DNA from: Fremontodendron californicum
Lineage: Eukaryota > Streptophyta > Magnoliopsida > Malvales > Malvaceae
Reading direction: 5' to 3'
NCBI GenBank assembly: GCA_030761205.1
Contig: JAULJL010000033.1
Span: 496,001 to 560,000, forward strand
Length of the DNA: 64,000 nucleotides
The notes beneath the pieces were generated by a model. That model made no database searches and had not been told where the DNA came from. It was given only the letters and a program-made list of their open reading frames with translations. Position 1 is the stretch's first letter. The number at the start of each line of letters is the position of its first letter. Positions 54,525 to 64,000 of this stretch are shown here, piece after piece. The position numbers and the translations under genes are program-made.

Positions 54525-56545
54525 TGATAACTCGTATAATTATATAGTTTTTAGTTATGTTTTATTAATGTTTTGTGTCAAATACGAGTTATTATTGTTT
54601 AGTCTAATTGTGTTTATGATCTTTTATATTTTTATGTATTTTGGTGTTTTTCACAAGTTTCTTTGAGTGATTTCAGATTACTAGAATTAAGGGCAAATCC
54701 AGTTCAGTTTCAGTTCCGACACCTTTTGCCATATCAGCTATATCTCGAGTTTCACTGAAGAAATAAGGCTGAAATTTGTAGCCATGCAAAGCTAAGAGGC
54801 ATATCTACCTTTTTCATGTTTTACACTTCTTAAAACGGAGTCGTTTTCCCTAGCGAAATCGACCATCAAGTTGGCTGATGTGCAATGACGTCTGTGCTGA
54901 CATGTTTTCGTATTTTGCCCATATCTGCTTAACCACATCAGCAAATGAGCTGATTCCAACGGCTATGGTTCCGTAACTGATAGGGGAACCTTTGTATAGA
55001 AGACCATGTGATCAGATCAGGCCTCCAATATTGAAGAAATCGACCATCAAGGTGGCTGATGTGCAATGACGTATGTGCTGACATGTTTTCGTATTTTGCC
55101 CATATCTGCTTAACCACATCAGCAAATGAGCTGATTCCAACGGCTATGGTTCCGTAACTGATAGGGGAACCTTTTTCTAGAAGACCATGTGATCAGATCA
55201 GGCCTCCAATATTGACGAAATCGACCATCAAGTTGGCTGATCAAAATCGTCATATACCTACCTTTGAAATTTGTAAAGCTTGTCTCTTGTCATTTAGCCC
55301 TCCAAAATGTGTATAAATAGAGGGCCTTGGATGATTGTAAGGGATCATATTGGAGATTGGTAGGATATTAGCCATTTTAACAAAATTCTCTAAGTTTTCT
55401 TCTTCTTTCTTTTCTCTAGTTTTCTTTTTCTTTAGAAAGAGCAAGAGGTTGGATAATTAATATTCTTCTTCTTCTTCTTTCTTTCTTTTATTTTCTTCTT
55501 AGATTCTATTTAATTTTATGTTTATAATGCCTATTCTAGGCTAAACTTCTATTTGGTTAAGGGTGATTTCAAAGCCCTAGACATGTTTTGTGATTGATTT
55601 TCAGATTCTATCTATCATTAATTTTCTATCAAAGTTGCTTATGTTCTTCTACAAGAATTGTTCATGATGTTGTCTTGATTTATTTAGGTGTACAACTAGA
55701 TAGATCTTGATAATTATCTATTGCTAGTTTAGGAGTCTTGATCCGTGTAATTGTCTTGATTTCCTATTCATAAGTGGCAATTTGTGATTAATGATTATGG
55801 TCAAGTTTTCAATAATTGCAAAGTGGAACATAACCTAAGTTGAACAATCCGAGCTTATGTGTTTGTTGCTTAGATCAACCTATCTTTCTCATCATAAAGC
55901 TGCCATTAAATTGAATTTAGAGAGCTTATTCTAGGTTGTTTAATGGTTAGAGATTAAATAGAGAGCTTGTTCTATTTAACGACAAACTAAGGAAAGATTG
56001 GGGTAACAGAGCTTGTTGTTATCTACGGTTGTTAACTTTGATAGTTGGTTGATAATGATAGATCTGAAATTGATTCTTAATGATGTCTAGTGGTGGAGAA
56101 TGAAACCTTAACCATATTTTTCATATTTGATTCTTCTTACTTACTTGTTTTCTTACTTTTAGTTTGCTTATTTTTAAAAGTATATTTATTTTTATTGGCT
56201 GGTTATACCGCCTAATTTGTATATTAACTTTGTTTTATTTTTATTGGCTGGTTATACCGCCTAATTTAGTATATATATTTTCATTGGCTGGTTATACCGC
56301 CTAATTTAGTTTATATATTTTTATTGGCTGGTTATACCGCCTTGCATCTTATTCTTATTATTTACTTTAGTTTAAATCTGGCTTCAAAAACCCCTTTTCT
56401 TTTATTGTTCTTGAATTTAAGTTTTAAACTATTAACTTATAAACTAAAACCCAATCCCTGAGGACTCGACCCTTGCTAACTACTATACTTACAATTTATC
56501 TTTTTAGTGCAAGGTTAAATAAGATACACTCTTTTGGGTGCATCA
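54525..56545 (+). repeat. Element F 3' LTR (2021 bp)
   Basis: Same length as the 5' LTR with a constant offset of 11,544 and two differences seen. Contains the TATA box at 55312-55319 and two U3 repeats. Confidence 0.96.
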
Positions 56546-56803
56546 GTTATACCGCCTAATTTAGTATATATATTTTTATTGGCTGGTTATACCGCCTTGC
56601 ATCTTATTCTTATTATTTACTTTAGTTTAAATCTGGCTTCAAAAACCCCTTTTCTTTTATTGTTTTCTTTGAACGTAAGTTATAAACTAATAACTCATAG
56701 ATTAAAACCCAATCCCTGAGGACTCGACCCTTGCTAATCATTATACTTACAATTGATCTTTTTAGTGCAAGGTTAAATAAGATACACTCTTTTGGGTGCA
56801 TCA
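56546..56803 (+). repeat. Element D 3' LTR, right part (with F's right TSD)
   Basis: Begins with the second GTTAT copy (56546-56550) and continues the interrupted 40-bp motif to ...GGGTGCATCA. With 41564-42980 it totals 1670 bp, exactly 181 less than D's 5' LTR. Confidence 0.93.
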
Positions 56804-56825
56804 ATACACTCTTTTGGGTGCATCA
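56804..56825 (+). repeat. LTR fragment G, right end, with D's right TSD
   Basis: ATACA (TSD of D) followed by CTCTTTTGGGTGCATCA, the terminal bases of the LTR that D entered. Unrelated DNA begins with CCGATCTC. Confidence 0.88.
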
Positions 56826-57757
56826 CCGATCTCTTCCAAATAATATAAAATTGAGATCTGAAAGTTTTCATAAATTTATGAGCTCATTTGCTATTTTTCC
56901 CGGATTTATCTTTTGGAATTTCAACTTATTGGGCCCGAATTTTTCCATTTTTCAAATGAGCTCCGTTTCTTGATTTTTCTTCTCCGATCTCTTCCAAATG
57001 ACATAAAACTCAGATCTGGAGGTTTTCATAATTTTTCGAGCTCATTTGCTATTTTTTCCGGATTTTCTAAGATTGCCCTTTAACCTCCGAAACCTCAGTT
57101 TTACTCAAAACAAGTCGAATTTCAAGATTTTCTTTTTCTAGACCTTTTTTTATATATTGAATTGGAGTTGTTCCAAAAATGCCCAATTTTTACGATCAAA
57201 TTCGCCTCCGATTTGATTTTTTCTTTTTCCAATATCAGGAATTTCCTCGTTAGAACCGTTTTTCCTCCAACTATCTCTTTTCTCGGAATTACTTCAAACT
57301 AAGCCTTGGGCTATCTTTTTTTACCCATTCATCATCGATTAGGGGCTTTAATTTTACCGAATTGAGCCATTTGGTTTTCTTCCAAATTGACCCTTCCTTT
57401 GGTTTTGCTTCCAAATGGCCTTTTCAATACCTATAGTCAGATTATATTCCATTCGAAACCTCCAATTTTGACCAATTTGATCGTTTAAGCACTTTTTCCC
57501 AAATTTATCGAATTAGGATTTTATTTCCATTGAATCTCCATATCCCTTCTTTCGGACTCCATAACTCTCATTGTAGACATCAGATTATCAAAATTCTTTC
57601 ACCATTGTTCAATTAAACTTTGAATCTTCATTTTGAATGAGGGTTGACTTTTTCATTGGTTGACTTTTTGGGGTTTACTTTTTTGGGGTTGACTTTTTTT
57701 TGGATTGACTTTTCATGCTTGAACTCTTAAACAAAGTCTCGGAGTACCACTTGCAGG
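56826..57757. other. Non-Athila DNA with a partial duplication and TTGAC cluster
   Basis: No gene seen. A roughly 80-bp segment starting CCGATCTCTTCCAAAT recurs 158 bp later (56826 and 56984) with about 85% match by eye. The rest is T/C-rich. Four TTGAC motifs lie within 66 bp (57644, 57660, 57689, 57705) upstream of the gene-like sequence. It could be the promoter or the LTR of another, unidentified element. Confidence 0.5.
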
Positions 57758-58107
57758 ATGAGAAGAGCTTTTTTGCATTCTAAAACATCATTAGAAAGAA
57801 AAATACCTGATTTAGGGGTCCGGACAAAATTAAATGTCTACAGACTTACTGGCGATGCTGTTGACAAGACATATGCTCGGGTCGTGGATTCCAAGGGTAT
57901 TGCTTCTTACTTCCCGATTGAGGTGCCCGAAGGTGCTGGGGCCACCTCTTCTAGCATAAGCCCTCTGTCCCCGTCTGATCTTATGAAAGGTAAGAACTTT
58001 CATTTCAAACTTGGTTGATTCCGTCGAACTGTTGGTCTGTTGTTATATTGGCGAGTTAGTTTTTATTTTGCAGTAGATGATGACATTGCTGGTGAGCCTT
58101 TGGATTC
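57758..58107 (+). pseudogene. Gene-like sequence, 5' exons (unknown; possibly transposon-derived)
   Basis: An 86-codon frame from MRRAFLHSKT contains a GT-AG intron candidate: AAAG|GTAAGAAC at about 57988 to TTTTGCAG| at about 58073. The following acidic segment (DDDIAGEPLDS) is interrupted by solo LTR H; on the far side the frame continues a few codons (LEDFPIPYLE) to a stop. It is not recognised. The arrangement, with later coiled-coil parts, recalls plant 'putative gypsy-type transposon' ORFs, but this is weak. Confidence 0.4.
58103..58107. other. Target-site duplication of solo LTR H, left copy
   Basis: GATTC, repeated at 60149-60153. Confidence 0.9.
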
Positions 58108-60148
58108 TGATGCACCCAAAAGAGTGTATCTTATTTAACCTTGCACTAAAAAGATAAATTGTAAGTATAGTAGTTAGCAAGGGTCGAGTCCTCAGGGATT
58201 GGGTTTTAGTTTATAAGTTAATAGTTTAAAACTTAAATTCAAGAACAATAAAAGAAAAGGGGTTTTTGAAGCCAGATTTAAACTAAAGTAAATAATAAGA
58301 ATAAGATGCAAGGCGGTATAACCAGCCAATAAAAATATATATACTAAATTAGGCGGTATAACCAGCCAATAAAAATATATATACTAAATTAGGCGGTATA
58401 ACCAGCCAATAAAAATAAAACAAAGTTAATATACAAATTAGGCGGTATAACCAGCCAATAAAAATAAATATAAAAAATAAGCAAACTAAAAGTAAGAAAA
58501 CAAATAAGTAAGAAGAATCAAATATGAAAAATATGGTTAAGGTTTCATTCTCCACCACTAGACATCATTAAGAATCAATTTCAGATCTATCAATATCAAC
58601 CAACTATCAAAGTTAACAACCGTAGATAACAACAAGCTCTGTTATCCCAATCTTTCCTTAGTTTGTCGTTAAATAGAACAAGCTCTCTATTTAATCTCTA
58701 ACCATTAAACAACCTAGAATAAGCTCTCTAAATTCAATTTAATGGCAGCTTTATGATGAGAAAGATAGGTTGATCTAAGCAACAAACACATAAGCTCGGA
58801 TTGTTCAACTTAGGTTATGTTCCACTTTGCAATTATTGAAAACTTGACCATAATCATTAATCACAAATTGCCACTTATGAATAGGAAATCAAGACAATTA
58901 CACGGATCAAGACTCCTAAACTAGCAATAGATAATTATCAAGATCTATCTAGTTGTACACCTAAACAAATCAAGACAACATCATGAACAATTCTTGTAGA
59001 AGAACATAAGCAACTTTGATAGAAAATTAATGATAGATAGAATCTGAAAATCAATCACAAAACATGTCTAGGGCTTTGAAATCACCCTTAACCAAATAGA
59101 AGTTTAGCCTAGCATAGGCATTATAAACATAAACATAAAATTAAAGAAAATCTAAGAAGAAAATAAAAGAAAGAAAGAAGAAGAGGAAGAATATTAATTA
59201 TCCAACCTCTTGCTCTCTCTAAAGAAAAAGAAAACTAGAGAAAAGAAAGAAAACTAGAGAAAAGAAAGAAGAAGAAAACTTAGAGAATTTTATTAAAATG
59301 GCTAATATCCTACCTATGTACAATATGATCCCTTACAATCATCCAAGGCCCTCTATTTATACACATTTTGGAGGGCTAATTGACAAGAGACAAGCTTTAC
59401 AAATTTCAAAGGTAGGTATATGACGATTTTGATCAGCCAACTTGATGGTCGATTTCGTCAATATTGGAGGCCTGATCTGATCACATGGTCTGCTAGACAA
59501 AGGTTCCCCTATCAGTTACGAAACCATAGCCGTTGGAATCAGCTCATTTGCTGATGTGGTTAAGCAGATATGGGCAAAATACGAAAACATGTCAGCACAG
59601 ACGTCATTGCACATCAGCCACCTTGATGGTCGATTTCTTCAATATTGGAGGCCTTATCTGATCACATGGTCTTCTAGACAAAGGTTCCCCTATCAGTTAC
59701 GGAACCATAGACGTTGGAATCAGCTCATTTGCTGATGTGGATAAGAAGATATGGGTATAATACGAAAACATGTCAGCACAGACGTCATTGCACATCAGCC
59801 AACTTGATGGTCGATTTCGCTAGGGAAAACCACTCCGTTTTAAGAAGTGTAAAACATGAAAAAGATAGATATGCCTCTTAGCTTTGCACGGCTACAAATT
59901 TCAGCCTTATTGCTTCAGTGAAACTCGAGATATAGCTGATATGGCAAAAGGTGTCGGAACTGAAACTGAACTGGATTTGCCCTTAATTCTAGTAATCTGA
60001 AATCACTCAAAGAAACTTGTGAAAAACACCAAAATACATAAAAATATAAAAGATCATAAACACAATTAGACTAAACAATAATAACTCGTATTTGACACAA
60101 AACATTAATAAAACATAACTAAAAACTATATAATTATACGAGTTATCA
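58108..60148 (-). repeat. Solo LTR H (2041 bp)
   Basis: A complete LTR (TGATGCACCC...CGAGTTATCA) with GATTC on both sides and no PBS, PPT or internal sequence, so it arose by recombination between the two LTRs of one element. It has four GGCGGTATAACCAGCC motifs, a TATTTATA box near 59354 and two U3 repeats. It interrupts the gene-like sequence. Confidence 0.95.
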
Positions 60149-61203
60149 GATTCTCTTGAGGATTTTCCTATTCCATATTTGGAATGACTCTGGCACGTTG
60201 AGCCCCAGAGAGTTCCCACCTCTTGTGATGATAGTGAGACATTTGGTGACCTATCCTGTTTCCATATCTATGGTTCCTCCGGTGATAGAGCTGTCCACGG
60301 ATTCCAGTACTCGCGGGAGTGTAATTGGTGGTTCGTAGAGGGTTGTGATTGACTTGGATAATGAGGGGGAGACTGATTTTTACATTATGATGAAGGAAGG
60401 CAATTTGTATATTGAGAGTGAGGTTTCAGATAGTAGTTCCTCTTCTCCGGGGGAGGGGCTCAGTTATATGGTGACCCTTAGGGCAATGCATTCAGTGATA
60501 GGTAGTTTTCTATGTTCTTATACCTAAGGGCCCCTATGTTATCTGACTTCTTTTTTGTGTTTCTTGCAGATATGGCTAGGGGACAAGACTTAATGGCGTA
60601 ACTGATGGGTATAAAAGGTGTTGGGGTGAAGCCCAAGGGTAAGAAGGCACCTCCTGCCAAGAAGTAGAAGACCGAGCATGGGGGAGTCAAAATAAAAGAC
60701 CCCATTCCTCCTCACGCTGACCCGACTGTGACAACCGAGGATGCCACTTCGAAGGGTTTGAAGGGTAAGTCACCGGGAAACCGAACAGAAGTCATCGTCC
60801 TTGTAGTCACGAAGAATAAGAAATCTGATAAAAGCAAGAAGGTTTGGGACAACGAGAGCAACAAGAATAGGGACCAAAATTTTGAGGTCTCCGACGAGCG
60901 GCAATCCTTTTCCCATCATGTGGCCCATCCTCGGGACAAGAGAGGTCGTGTCCCGGTTACCAACGATAAAGAGTATTTTGGTTGGTGGGATAGCCTGCCC
61001 ATGAATAGCATCCCCTTGAGCATGGATCAAATGATGTCATGGGTCTGAGAGGCTTTTCCTGTGCCAACTATACGGGAGGTCGAGGCTCAGGCCCCTGTCC
61101 TTACCTAGCGATCCCTTTTGGCTCTCCATGTTGAAGTATCTCAGTTAACTGCTACTTGTGTTCTCTCTTGTTGTCTTTCAGGTGGTAATGAGTCATTCTT
61201 CAT
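60149..61203 (+). pseudogene. Gene-like sequence, middle part (degenerate)
   Basis: Open stretches in changing frames: an acidic Ser-rich piece (60345-60527) and a 106-aa basic/charged piece (60728-61048) with 'GWWDSLPMNS'. Stops interrupt between them. Candidate intron ends include TTTCTTGCAG| near 60569 and TTGTCTTTCAG| near 61181. Reading as introns would remove some but not all stops. Function unknown. Confidence 0.35.
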
Positions 61204-61835
61204 GTGTTTCAAGATGCTATGATGGCAATGGCCTTATATAACAGGGGCCAGGATATAGATCGATTGCTGGAGGAGGCGAACAAGAGCGTGGTGGAGGTCG
61301 ACAAGAGATTGAAGACCAAAACCAAAGAGGAAAGTACTTCAGCTGCCCGCATCGTCGAGTTGGAGGCACAACTTAAGGCGACCAATGATAAGGTCATCGA
61401 TGTTGAGAATAAAGCTTCCTCTACTGAAGATAGGGTGACCCGTGATGAGAGGGTTTGTACGGCCAAGGTTGCTGAGGCCGAGAAACGGAGGGGCTCGTCG
61501 AAGAAAAACTGGTCGTTGTAGAGGAAAAGTTAGCCAGTGCTGAGGATGAGGTCGGTATCATGAGGGATCACCTTTTTGAGGCTGGCCAATAAAAGTTGAA
61601 GGCATTGGAGGAAGAGGATAAAAAATGGCAGGTCAGGCTGGAGGAAGAGAGGCAAGAGATCCTACGGGAGACACTACACTACTGCTTGGGATATAGGATG
61701 ACTGCCTTGGCTCTAGGGCAGGCGCAGTTTGGCCCTGTGCACCTTCGAGGGGTTAAGTTTACTACCCTTCAAGAGGTTCTCAACGGGTTAGATCGTCTTT
61801 ATCCTGATGCTAGTGCATTGGAGAGGCTGAGGTAG
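61204..61835 (+). pseudogene. Gene-like sequence, coiled-coil part (degenerate)
   Basis: Two frames of 105 and 79 codons. The first (from about 61204) is a long heptad-like helix rich in Glu, Lys and Ala (RLLEEANKSVVEVDKRL...). The second (61596-61835) continues with EEERQEILRE and then a globular piece ending LDRLYPDASALERLR. The frame change near 61500 and stops show it is broken. Such C-terminal coiled coils occur in plant retrotransposon-related ORFs, but the family is not certain. Confidence 0.45.
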
Positions 61836-62054
61836 GACCTCGTAACTAAGGCTCCTTTTGCTACGCCTAGTGAAAGTGAGCCTGCTACTCCTACTGGAGA
61901 AGGTGGAGATGACGAGGTCCTTGTCAAGGATTTAATGGAGGTAGAAGTTGTCATTGCTGACGCTTTAGTGGAGGGCCATTGGGATGGTGGCAATACTTGT
62001 AATGTAAATACTGAAGTAGCAGTTATTGAGGACATAGAGAATGTTAAATGGGGT
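61836..62054 (+). other. End of gene-like sequence up to junction with element I
   Basis: Acidic-coding remnant (TPTGEGGDDEVLVKDLMEVE...) without a complete gene. The Athila match begins abruptly at about 62055 (TGCAAAATGGA). Confidence 0.4.
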
Positions 62055-64000
62055 TGCAAAATGGAACGTAGAAGTTTCTCATTAGATAAAGGCAAATCAA
62101 TAAATGAAACATCAAACCTTGCATCTTTAGGTGGCAGCGAGTGTAAAGATTTTAGTGCCCCTTCCACATGGTCACTCAAGGATAGTTCCCCTTTAGCATT
62201 CCCCATTCCGAGATGTTTGCTAAGGACTATCTCCACACTATCTTCACCATCTAGCTCAAAAGCTTGCTGCACTAGTGAGTCAATTATGTCAATATTAAAA
62301 ATAGAATGGACGTCACTAGGATATCTCATGACCTCAAAAATGTTAAAGCGAATTATTTCACCATCAAATTCCATAGTTAAAGAGCCATCATGTACATCTA
62401 TTTGGTTCTTGCTGTTTTGAAGAATGGTCTACCTAATAGAATAGGTGCGGGATTAGAAGACATCTCATCTTCCATCTCAATAACATAAAAGTCAGCGGGA
62501 AAAACCAATTCATTAACCTGTACAAGAACGTTTCTACAACTCCTCTTGGATAAGTGTTAGAACGGTCAGCAAGTTGTATTATAACACCGGTTTCCTCTAA
62601 TGGTCCTAGATTCAATGAAGCATAAAATTGAATATGGCATGACATTAATAGATGCCCCTAGATCTAGCATAGCACGCTTAAACCTGGTGTTGCCTATCTT
62701 ACAAGGAATGGTAAACATACCTGGATCCTTGCATTTAGGTGGGAGTTTCTTTTGAAGAACAGCTGACACATTCTCCCCCGCACTTACCTTTTCATTCCAT
62801 TTCAACTTCCGTTTAGATGTGCACAACTCTTTTAGGAACTTGGCATATCTTGGCACTTGCTTGATAGCATCTAGTAAAGGAATGTTCACCTATACTTTCC
62901 GGAAGGTTTCCAAAATTTCCTTCTCTTGCTCCTACTTCTTGGACTTTGCTAACCTACTAGGAAAAGGTGGAGGAGTTATATAAGAAGGAAATGATGGTTT
63001 AGGAGATACCTTTTGTAATGGCTCATTGGGATGTGAAGATGATGCCATGGTTTGTCCTCCCTTTGAGCACTATCCTTTTGTGGTGTCTCAAGCTGTTTCC
63101 CACTTCTTAGAGTTATAGCATTGGCATTTTCTCCTGGATTCACTATGGTTTGGGAAGGTAATTTCCCGGAATCCCTTGCTTGCATTTGACTCATGGTTGT
63201 TGCCAATTGCCCAATTTGAGTCTCCAAATTTCGGATACTTGTCTTTGTTTCCTGTTGAAATTGAATTGTATTAGTAGAAAGAACTTTAACAAGATCTTCA
63301 AGAGAAGTACCTGAATTTTGGGTGGGTGGCACTTGTTATCGGGTTTGGTATGGTTGTTGCACTCTTTGCTGAAAACCCAATGGCCTGTTGTCAAATGGTG
63401 GAGGAACAGTTTGTGATTGGTTCCTTCCATAATTGAAGTTTGGATGATCCCTCCAACATAGATTGTCAGTGTTTGAGCAGGGATCATATTTCCTTGATTG
63501 GTTCTGAAATCTACCTATGGCATTCACATGTTCATTGGTGTCCTGTTGAAGTGTTGGACAAATATCAATTTGGTGCCCTATGTTTGAACATATGCCACAA
63601 GCCTTTATTTGCTGTATATTACCTACAACCAATTGTTGAACAAGAGAAGTCAGTTTATCAAATTTTTGTTCAAGGGATGATATACTTACCTCATTGACTT
63701 TCTTGGGTTGTGGTGGTGGATCATGTCTCATTGAGAATTGTTGAGAATTGTCTGCCATGTTGGAGATTAATCTAGCAGCCCCGGGAGTCTTATAAACTAG
63801 AGCTCCCCCACTAACGGCATCTATCATACTTCCCTCCATGGGCATGAGACCTTCATAGAAGTATTGGATGAGAAGTTGTTCACTTATCTGATGGTGTGGA
63901 CATGATGCACAAAGTTTCTTGAACCTCTCCCAATATTCATATAAGGACTCTCCGTTGTATTGCCGAATCCCACATATCTCTTTTCTAATTTTGGCAGCCT
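62055..64000 (-). pseudogene. gag: Element I: old, mutated gag/protease fragment
   Basis: Minus-strand match to F residues from about the capsid end (170) to the linker after the protease (about 805). RT and beyond are missing at the 62055 junction. The frame is broken several times: a one-base gain near 62626 and a one-base loss near 62531, and stops at about 62890, 62933 and 63337. Zinc-knuckle cysteines and DLGAS are still readable. Divergence from B and F is clearly greater than between those two, so it is an older insertion. It continues beyond the window. Confidence 0.88.

Larger units (their letters stand above)
42981..56545 (+). mobile_element. Element F: complete autonomous Athila-type element with NABP-like and LOG-like genes
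   Basis: 13,565 bp, both LTRs 2021 bp, TSD GTTAT. Order is LTR, PBS, a single 1777-codon gag-pol, NABP-like gene, LOG-like gene, a roughly 2-kb 3' region, PPT and LTR. All genes are open. Only two LTR differences were noticed (43480/55024 and 44578/56122), so it inserted recently. It is the only element here with an unbroken gag-pol and is the natural source of enzymes for D and E. Confidence 0.96.
25410..56803 (+). mobile_element. Element D: non-autonomous element with NABP-like and LOG-like genes, interrupted by E and F
   Basis: Removing the two younger insertions leaves LTR, PBS, gag-like ORF, NABP-like gene, LOG-like gene, 3' region, PPT and LTR. Both LTR ends are flanked by ATACA, so the boundaries are firm. 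There is no capsid, protease, RT, RNase H or integrase. Movement would require enzymes from an F-like element. The LTRs differ by several substitutions and by exactly one 181-bp U3 repeat (1851 versus 1670 bp), so it is older than E and F, in agreement with the nesting. Confidence 0.93.

Overview
The window is plant nuclear DNA, most likely pericentromeric or other heterochromatin of an angiosperm (probably a eudicot; the species cannot be told from the sequence). About 95% of it is one family of Ty3/gypsy LTR retrotransposons of the Athila lineage. The evidence is a primer-binding site matching tRNA-Asp (TGGCGCCGTTGCCGGGGA), a single-ORF gag-pol with Athila-type protease, RT, RNase H and integrase, LTRs of 1.7-2.1 kb with TG...CA ends, and 5-bp target-site duplications (TSDs). 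No confident host single-copy gene, rRNA, tRNA gene or CRISPR array is present.

The unusual feature is that the family carries two extra sense-strand genes downstream of pol, where Athila elements normally carry an env-like ORF. The first encodes a 178-aa basic protein with a Cys cluster, which I judge similar in layout to the cysteine-rich nucleic-acid-binding proteins of carlaviruses and relatives ('NABP-like' below). The second encodes a 215-aa protein of the LOG family (cytokinin riboside 5'-monophosphate phosphoribohydrolase). Both are intact in four of the five copies here. They occur in the autonomous element F and also in two non-autonomous elements (D, E) that have lost capsid, protease, RT and integrase but keep a short gag-like ORF. 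Each accessory gene is preceded by a TATA-like box and a polypyrimidine-AG splice-acceptor-like site.

Layout. 1-8043: element A (-), truncated: partial 3' LTR, 3' region, LOG, NABP, pol. 8064-9385: fragment J (+): LTR end, PBS, gag-like ORF. 9386-21771: element B (-), with gag-pol broken by one stop codon and the accessory genes fused by a deletion. 19681-25010: element C (-), sharing an LTR with B and lacking the accessory genes. 25021-25409 plus 56804-56825: LTR fragment G (+), split by element D. 25410-56803: element D (+, non-autonomous, TSD ATACA), itself split by element E (31878-40968, -, non-autonomous, TSD CCACA) and element F (42981-56545, +, complete, intact gag-pol, TSD GTTAT). 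56826-62054: a different, degenerate gene-like sequence with apparent introns and coiled-coil segments, interrupted by solo LTR H (58108-60148, TSD GATTC). 62055-64000: element I (-), an old, mutated gag/protease fragment running off the window.

The working model is that F-type elements supply gag and enzymes in cis and in trans. D/E-type elements depend on them, yet still carry the NABP-like and LOG-like genes. Insertion order from nesting is G, then D, then E and F. LTR divergence agrees: F has two differences seen by eye in 2021 bp, E about six in 2015 bp, and D more plus one 181-bp repeat unit.
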